Below, piece after piece: positions 57,391 to 64,000 of a stretch of DNA of 64,000 nucleotides. The stretch is from Aquatica leii (taxonomy: Eukaryota > Arthropoda > Insecta > Coleoptera > Lampyridae), in assembly GCA_035610365.1 (NCBI GenBank), contig CM069436.1, positions 3,896,937-3,960,936 of the forward strand, read 5' to 3'. Numbering within the stretch: position 1 is the stretch's first letter; each line of letters starts with the position of its first letter. A program made the position numbers and the translations under genes. A model generated the notes under the pieces. That model ran no database searches. It was not told the DNA's origin and worked only from the letters and a program-made list of their open reading frames with translations.

Positions 57391-57824
57391 TATTTAATCT
57401 ATCTCGTTTCTAAGAACATTTTATGGTCTTTCCACAATTTTTTTTTGTTAAACCGTTTAGTTTACAGTAAATAAATTAGAAGGCGAAAAGCAATTACTCA
57501 TTTTTTTGATTTAAAAAATAATAGAACGGTACTATTTTCGTAACAGACTTTTAACCGTCCTAAAATTAGTTAAATTTTAGTGAAAACCGCATTACAATAC
57601 CTTCCTCCCTTTATAAAAAAAAATGTTAAAATTCGAGTATCACAATCGGATCAAGTTACCTCAGCAAGAAAAACAAATCACTACAATAGTTCAAAACAAG
57701 TTTCGAAGCGTTTTTAAAGACCAACGGATCAACATCAATAATAACAATAAAATAAAAAAAGCACAGAACACTTAGAATCATTCAAAGTTTAGCCAAAAAT
57801 AGCTCACAAATATTCAAAATGTCT

Positions 57825-58877
57825 TCTATCGTTCATTTTTTTTCCTCGTAACTAAAAGAGCAACGACTAACTCAGTTGTTCCGGCGATTGAGTCATAAGC
57901 TTCGTATTCTTAAATTATAAGATGAATTAAAAAAAACGCAAAAATGATGAAAGACTAGAGTGGGAGATAACGTTTAAATCTACCCGTAGCTGAAATAGAA
58001 TAAATGACAAGACAGAAGTGGTAACACAGAGTATATTTGTTTTATCACAGACAGTATTTCACGTTAGAAGAAGGTACATACGTATATTTATACAAAGTTT
58101 CCAAACGCTAGCACGTGGGTCGGTATCACAGACAAAATATCAACTACGCCTTCGAATGGACAACACGTCATACCGCAAAATCACCTAGTCGGCCTAACAT
58201 TTACATTCGAATGACTTTACATTCGTTAATTAAAATACAAAAATACGAAAATCGAAGATTTATAAAATTAAAGCGCACCGTATATGTGACACAACATAAC
58301 GATTTTATAATTAATTGTTTTAACAATCTAACATGTACGTATAGTCGTTCTTACAATCGACTGACTAAAATACAAAGAATTACTATAGAAAGACAGTATT
58401 CGGCTAGCTAGCGACACAGTACCAACATTTCCTAAAACTTAATTGAATTCTAACAAAGACGTACATACTGCGTTATCACAAGTAAAACCCTTTTATTCAT
58501 ACGATCATTGCAAATAAACGAATGCGGCAAGTTTCCCTCAAATTAATTTCGTAATTTTTGGTAAAAGTTTCTTCCAATACGAATAATAATTTCATCTAAC
58601 CTCGCAGGGGTGTAGATAGTGTTAGCTACAGCAACGTTACATCATCATGGAAATTTTCCCAATTACAACATCTGACGAAAAAACGTGTAGGGGTATGAAA
58701 ACCCTCTACAGACAATTACGAAAGAATTGAATTAAAGCACAATCACAAGAAATAAATTCTTACCCCAAATATAGACTTTCACTCAGATCGCCACAATATT
58801 ATATTTCATATTCACGTGGAGTCGCGTGAAATACTTAATAATAAAAGTCATGTCGGGCGTGCCAAACGCTAGATGAT
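57825..58877 (+). repeat. Dispersed repeat X, copy 2, interrupted by LTR copy 7
   Basis: Collinear with 35,810-36,920 (GCAACGACTAACTCAG, CATAAGCTTCGT, GCTGAAATAGAATAAAT). The right part of the repeat resumes at about 60,330-60,480 (AATTTGACATCTTTTCCCT, ACGAAAAGTAGGCGT) after the LTR, so the LTR lies inside the repeat. No protein similarity was recognised. The 98-codon ORF at 58115-58411 has no counterpart in copy 1. Confidence 0.6.
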
Positions 58878-60324
58878 TGTTACGGACGAAATTTTCATTA
58901 CGTGCGACTGTGTATATTGACTTGAAATTAGATTCCGGTTTGGACGCCCCCTACCGATCTTTTCGCGTGACTGTCATTTACGACGAATTCTTTAACTTGA
59001 CAACTGTATAAAATGGCCGGTGGTACTTTCTAAAGACCATCCACCGTAATGGGGACCAATTTATAAGGGCACTACGCTTATAATACATTTGAGTCGTCCC
59101 CGGGTAAGCTAATGGCTGTCATTTATTAAAACTCTGTTGTAATTTCTCGTAATTTAATAGCCGTTCCGCCACGTGCTGGCATCTGTTCCTATTCGATAAC
59201 GAATTATAAAGAATTAATTTCGAACAATACTTTCGTCGGACAAGTATAATCCGATTCATAAGAAGTATGGTTAAAATTTAATGTACCGAGGCTAATTACA
59301 CTTCGACGAGATTTTACTCAGGCGGCAGATACCTGCGAAACCACCTGTGTTCGACGGGGTATAACAGCATACGACAACCGGGTTATGCTTTATGTACTTT
59401 CGTTAACTATAAGTAATCATTTTGTAGATTTTACTTTCGTGAGGAATTGGTTTGACACGACTTGCTATTTAAGAGTGTTTACAGGATTGCTTGCCGGGGA
59501 AAGCGCTTTCTTCGTTCGAGTGAAGTTCCAGTATTAGGGGTAAGTTGTTTTATGTATTTTGTTCGTGGTCAGCAAGGTCGCTCACGAAACTTTTGCTAAT
59601 ATTAATTCCGTAATTATTAATATTGTTGTTTTACCAGTTAGGTAGTAATTTTACTTATTTTGAGTTGCGCATGCTGTGTACTACCAACGAGTAATTAACG
59701 TTAGTGTTCTATTAATTCAGTAATTAGTCTCACTGTTTTATTACCAATAAGGTCGTATTATTACTTCCTTTGTATGCTTCGCCTACGATGTACTACCACG
59801 ACTTGTTACGATAGGTTAATATTAATGCAGTAATTATTATCATTGTTTGATTGTCAGTAATGCCGTATTACTAATTATTTTGTGTATTTCGCATATTTTA
59901 TACAAACAATATTTACTACAAACCATTCTACGCTATCTATTTCAACGTAATTTATTTATGTATTGTGTGTTGCCGATACTACTGGCATCTCTATAATGAG
60001 AATTCGATATACCTGTGATAATCATCAACGATTCTAAATTAAAGTTGTTATTGTGGTTACTTGCTCTTTTATGACAACATACCTTCCTCTTTGGCTCATC
60101 GTTAGTTAATAACAAACGTTGACTACTCGAACAGCCGAGTATAGGGTTACGAACCTAACATCGTGTTACAAGTTTGAACCGTTCTGTCTTGAGCGAGATA
60201 GAAAAGTTACTTTGGATCAGCTCTGACGCCCTTAAACATATTTCCTGTTTCTTTGAACCTCCCCTAATCCCGACTATTGTAAGTTGGCCGTGCAAGGTTC
60301 GTAAAACCCAAAAAGCTTGTAACA
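58878..60324 (+). mobile_element. Solo LTR copy 7, target duplication TGAT
   Basis: 1,447 bp from TGTTACGGACG to CTTGTAACA, flanked by TGAT at 58874-58877 and 60325-60328. The module is at 59485-59539 (TTTACAG before, GTAAGTT after). The crossing pairs are TTACGAACCT (60147-60156) with AGGTTCGTAA (60295-60304) and GTTACAAG (60165-60172) with CTTGTAAC (60316-60323). The GGCGCC box has one change (GACGCCCTTAA). Closest in sequence to the 42-kb copy. Confidence 0.93.
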
Positions 60325-60329
60325 TGATG

Positions 60330-60480
60330 TCTACATTCTTCAAACTGTACCGAAAGAATAAATCGTGTTTAAAATTTGACATCTTTTCCCTACTCAAACA
60401 ACGAAAAGTAGGCGTACCGAGAATAAATTTTATACAAGGGACAAACATTATACTAATGCATTTTTCACATAACAACCTCT
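60330..60480 (+). repeat. Dispersed repeat X, copy 2, right part
   Basis: Continues the repeat after LTR copy 7; matches 36,790-36,910. Confidence 0.6.
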
Positions 60481-61039
60481 ATATTTCAATTACAAAAATT
60501 CCTCCATCTACGCGACTGAAAGTTGCTTCATTCGTCCACAAAGTATTTCGATTTTCCCGAGTCATATTTAACAGCCAGTGACAATAGTTCAGCCTAGTAT
60601 CATAATCAGTAGGTTTAAATGACTGATGTAAAACAATGTGGTAGGGATGTATCTCGCAGATAATAGTTTTAAGAATTCGCAAGTCATTGGAAATGTTTCT
60701 GATGCTTAAGAAGGAATCAATGCGTGTATAGAAGAAAAATTAGCATTTCAAAAGCTGATTACACTCAACGTATTAAGAAACAATTATTAAGCGATAAGTA
60801 GAATAAGTGTGTTAACAAGAAGCAATACTGAATAGTTAGATAAATTAACTTTATATGGAGTTATACGTATTCTATGAATCCTTGCAGGTGCTTGAATGAG
60901 CTGCACGTTGCCAGTCTCTCGTAATCGCATAGCCAATCTTGAAAACACTTTTTGAGAAAAAACGTATTCTTTGTGGAAATTGCATTGCATATTGGAGCGT
61001 CGCGAGCATTTTCAAAAAATTGAAAATAAATGCGTGACA
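60481..61039. other. Unassigned sequence
   Basis: Short ORFs on the minus strand (60479-60682, 60787-61055) lack family motifs. Could be further parts of repeat X. Confidence 0.4.
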
Positions 61040-61485
61040 TCATACGTTTTAGCATTAGTAAATGGCATATTTTCCAAAAAATGGATTAAAAAAGAATTCT
61101 AAGCTACAGAGACTAGCAGAACTATCTTTTGACTGTTGACAAATCCGTAATTTTTTCAATTTAGCAGTTAACATTCCAGTGTTTGTTTTTTCCGATTGAG
61201 ATATTCAAATTTTTAACATTTTCTGTTATAAATCGAGCACGGATGGAAATATCGTGATGCAGTTTTCCTTAAATGTAACTAATTTTATGATGGCTAAAAG
61301 TCTGTGTACCGTAAACTTTGTTTTTTCTTAGTAGTTACACCACCTAGTGGTGGATTTACAAACTTCAAAATAATTTCCAGGCATTTCTCTTCCCCCTCTT
61401 TGTTTATAAGAATTATTTACCAAACTTCTAGACCTTACCATTGTCGAGATACAGCAGCTCCGTACCCTTATCCGGACATCCAGTA
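61040..61485 (+). repeat. Short dispersed repeat, copy 2
   Basis: Opposite orientation to 57,071-57,390; ends CCCTTATCCGGACATCCAGTA. Similarity is best from about 61,300 to the end and fades upstream. Confidence 0.6.
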
Positions 61486-64000
61486 TATATGTGCTTTGTA
61501 GTGCAATATGATGCCTAGCTCGAGGGTTTGTATGTCCTTCCTCATTGGTGTGATATCGCATTTGTGAATAATGACTTTGAATTTTGCAGGCGTCAGTTCC
61601 AATATAAATTTGCTATCTGTTCGCGTATATGTGTTCTACTTGTATTTCTTTAGTAGTGTATAAGTGTGAACAAGCACCTGTGGTTGCTTTTGTTCTGGCG
61701 CTCTTTGTAATTTGTTGTGGTCTCCACATTAGCAGTAGGCTAATTTTACCCGTGCCACTCTCCAATATCAGAGCTTCCATTGCCTACACTGTATTGTTGG
61801 TTAAATTTGAGAGTACCAGGAGCACTTCAGTCAAGTGGACCTGTACAAGTTCTATCTGAGACAATCGGTTTTCAGGTATCTAAGCATTTAACTCTCTGTG
61901 TATATCCTCAAAGAACACCACCTGATCGTCCACAAAGTGCAAGTCTAATATTCATAGTGACCCAACTTAATTTTGAGACCCTTTGTAATATAAACTTTTG
62001 TAAATACTAAAAACCCTTTACTAAAGATCAATTAAGTTTCTTAATCATTAACCTTAATTAATATACATAGTTCATCAATAAGACGCACCTTTCTCATTGT
62101 AATCGAATCATTCCATTAAGTGTGGAAGTTTGGAATAGTTTGCTGATTCTGCCTAGTCTACAACTAAAAGAATAAAATATTCAACCACGATTTATCTTGA
62201 CACAATCTAAATTATAAAGTTTATAAGACGTGTGCGAAATAATCAGTAAATTAAACTAAACTAGAGTACGTCGATAAAACGTAAAAACTTTCAGCATGAA
62301 AATATCTAAGGCGCAAATTTAACGAAACATTTTTCTTAAAAACAAAAAACAAAAATGCCGTCATCAGCTCCTTGACAATTACATGAAACTCGTCCGCTTA
62401 GATTACTTTTCTTTTGTTTTGTTTTCCGTTTTGAGTACAATACAAATTTCGATTTAAAAAATATATACAAAAAACACTATTCTAATATAACAAAAAACTT
62501 TCCATAATAATTGCGAGTCTGGTTTTCCTATTTTCTATATCGTGATGTATAAAATGTACGTATGAAATAATCATAATGGAATTAATTTTGACTGTCATGA
62601 AAGGATTGGCTTGTGAAAATCGCAGTGCGAACAATTGCCGCTGGGTGTTTTCTAATAAATATTTGAACAAAAATTGCGTGCGAAAACTAAACGTAATTAA
62701 TCACATAGCACTTAATCAATTTCAAAATAATCCCATTTTTTTGATATTTAATCCCTGAAGCAATTTGTTACACAGAATAGAAAACTAATGTGTAAGTACT
62801 TAGTTACACGTACAGCAATAAAACGTTGATGAAAAGTACAAATACAAAAAGGCAGACGTCAAATAGAATCCAAATAAAATATATCTAAACCACAGTTATA
62901 TAATCACAAAAATTGCTAATAAATATTTACGTTTGTCATAATCTATAATTTAAAATAAACAGCAATATTTCCAGCTTCAGCAATGCATTATTAACGAAAC
63001 CTATTTTACTCTCATATTAGAATAGAATTTAGCAGATAATTACGGCACAATATGAATATTTCAACATTTAACCGCTTGGGAAATTATATCAATCAATTAA
63101 AAAATAACTTAGTAATTAAAGTGCCGTACATATTTATTAACGAACTCGAATGTAAATGATTTTTGAAGACACCGCACAGAATTTAACGAGAAATTAAACA
63201 AACTGTAAACGATATCGATGAAGCATTGAAAAAAGTATACCAAATGAATTAAGGTTTTAAAAATTAAAAAAAGACTAATTGACCTAAAATTTCTTAATAT
63301 ATTGTACTTAATTTTGTTAATAAATCACTCTACAAAATCAACTATTTTAAACCAAATCTTTCAGGTATGTATACAGGGCGATCATTATTAGAGCCTCACT
63401 ATTGGTATATCAGAAACGGTAAACAAAGTGGTGTAATTTCATATCCTCCTTACTATCCCATTGGCAACATAATAGTATATTAAAACACAAGTTACAGAAT
63501 GAACGCGCTTCAAGCACGAGACCGGATTTCATACACGAGCCGCGCAGCGGCGAGTTTATGAAGCGGTCGAGTGATTGAAACGTATTCTATGACGTGTGCT
63601 TTATACTATTTTCTGTATTCGTCTTTTATTTGGAAAAAACGAAAAATCGGTAATTTCAAAAATTTGATGTAAATTCTTTATTTTTGAAAATCACAAAATT
63701 TCTAATTGCTATTTTACCGTATGTATGCCATTTTGAATTTTTACACGTTTGAAATCCTCGTTTTTTTCTTATTAATATGAAATTACACAAAAACAAAAAC
63801 ATTTTTTTTAATAAATTGTTACTAAGCTTATAACTAAAAAATAAATAAAACTCAGATCAAGTTGCTTTGCAAATAAAACAAATGAAAGGTTTGACTCACT
63901 AGAAAAGTATTTATTGAGGGAAACAAATGCAGGTAGTGCTTTGCAAAAATACTAACATTATACAGGATGTCAATTGCTATATCGCACATATTTTGTAAAG
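61486..64000. other. Mostly AT-rich sequence, no gene recognised
   Basis: 61600-62000 is less AT-rich and has overlapping open frames (61629-61859, 61780-62010) without a motif I know. A TACAGGGCGATCATTATTAG start near 63372 and GAGCCGCGCAGCGGCGAG at about 63537 suggest another small repeat. Near 63855-63895 there is faint similarity to the start of repeat X. Confidence 0.4.

Noticed and set aside
60155-60581. Overlapping 106- and 135-residue ORFs on opposite strands
   Set aside because: They cross the LTR copy 7 boundary at 60324 into repeat X, so they join unrelated sequences by chance.
1-64000. tRNA, rRNA, CRISPR arrays or bacterial-type operons
   Set aside because: None seen by reading; spliceosomal intron, TE content and composition are those of an animal genome.

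Overview
This is an AT-rich, intron-bearing eukaryotic window made almost entirely of decayed transposable elements. The mix (Penelope-like elements, piggyBac, mariner, several hAT elements, jerky/pogo-type DDE elements, an R1-like LINE, Ty3/gypsy integrase and abundant solo LTRs) points to an arthropod, most likely an insect. I found no rRNA, tRNA, CRISPR array or convincing intact host gene. The only host-like candidates are a possible 5' exon near 9.6 kb and a 76-codon ORF at 32.6 kb. Every recognisable transposase or reverse transcriptase carries stops, frameshifts or truncations.

Layout. 0-3.2 kb: Penelope-like elements (PLEs), one on + and a broken tandem on -. 5.3-7.7 kb: a piggyBac element with TTAA target duplications. 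8.1 and 11.6-12.3 kb: foldback repeats. 12.3-14.6 kb: a hAT pseudogene split by a solo LTR. 16-19 kb: PLE remnants and a mariner copy. 19.2-22.1 kb: a gypsy integrase fragment and a T-rich tract between 165-bp direct repeats. 22.5-29.4 kb: MITEs, an R1 fragment, another PLE and a pogo fragment. 29.5-32.5 kb: a nearly full-length jerky-like element. 33-38.4 kb: LTRs, a TTAA foldback and a dispersed repeat. 39-42 kb: hAT and piggyBac remnants. 43.9-47.2 kb: a second hAT pseudogene split by an LTR. 53.9-56.5 kb: a TIR element with CACTG ends and a roughly 570-codon protein of uncertain superfamily. 57-61.5 kb: repeats and another LTR.

The clearest result is a family of seven non-coding 1.3-1.46 kb repeats. 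Five have exact 4-bp target duplications (AGCT, ATAC, AACT, TCTT, TGAT) and begin TGTTAC and end GTAACA (the 12.8-kb copy has CGTTAC at one end), so I read them as solo LTRs. They are mostly nested in other repeats: two lie in different hAT transposase genes at homologous sites 30 bp apart, one lies inside a TTAA foldback, and one lies in a dispersed repeat. All copies share a short exon-like module ending in a splice-donor consensus and, near the 3' end, two crossing inverted-repeat pairs.

The most useful single element for follow-up is at 53,920-56,495. Its about 130-bp TIRs bracket one long reading frame. The termini (CACTG, possible 3-bp TTT duplication) suggest the CACTA/Mirage/Chapaev group, but the protein itself I know only as a widespread uncharacterised repeat-encoded family.
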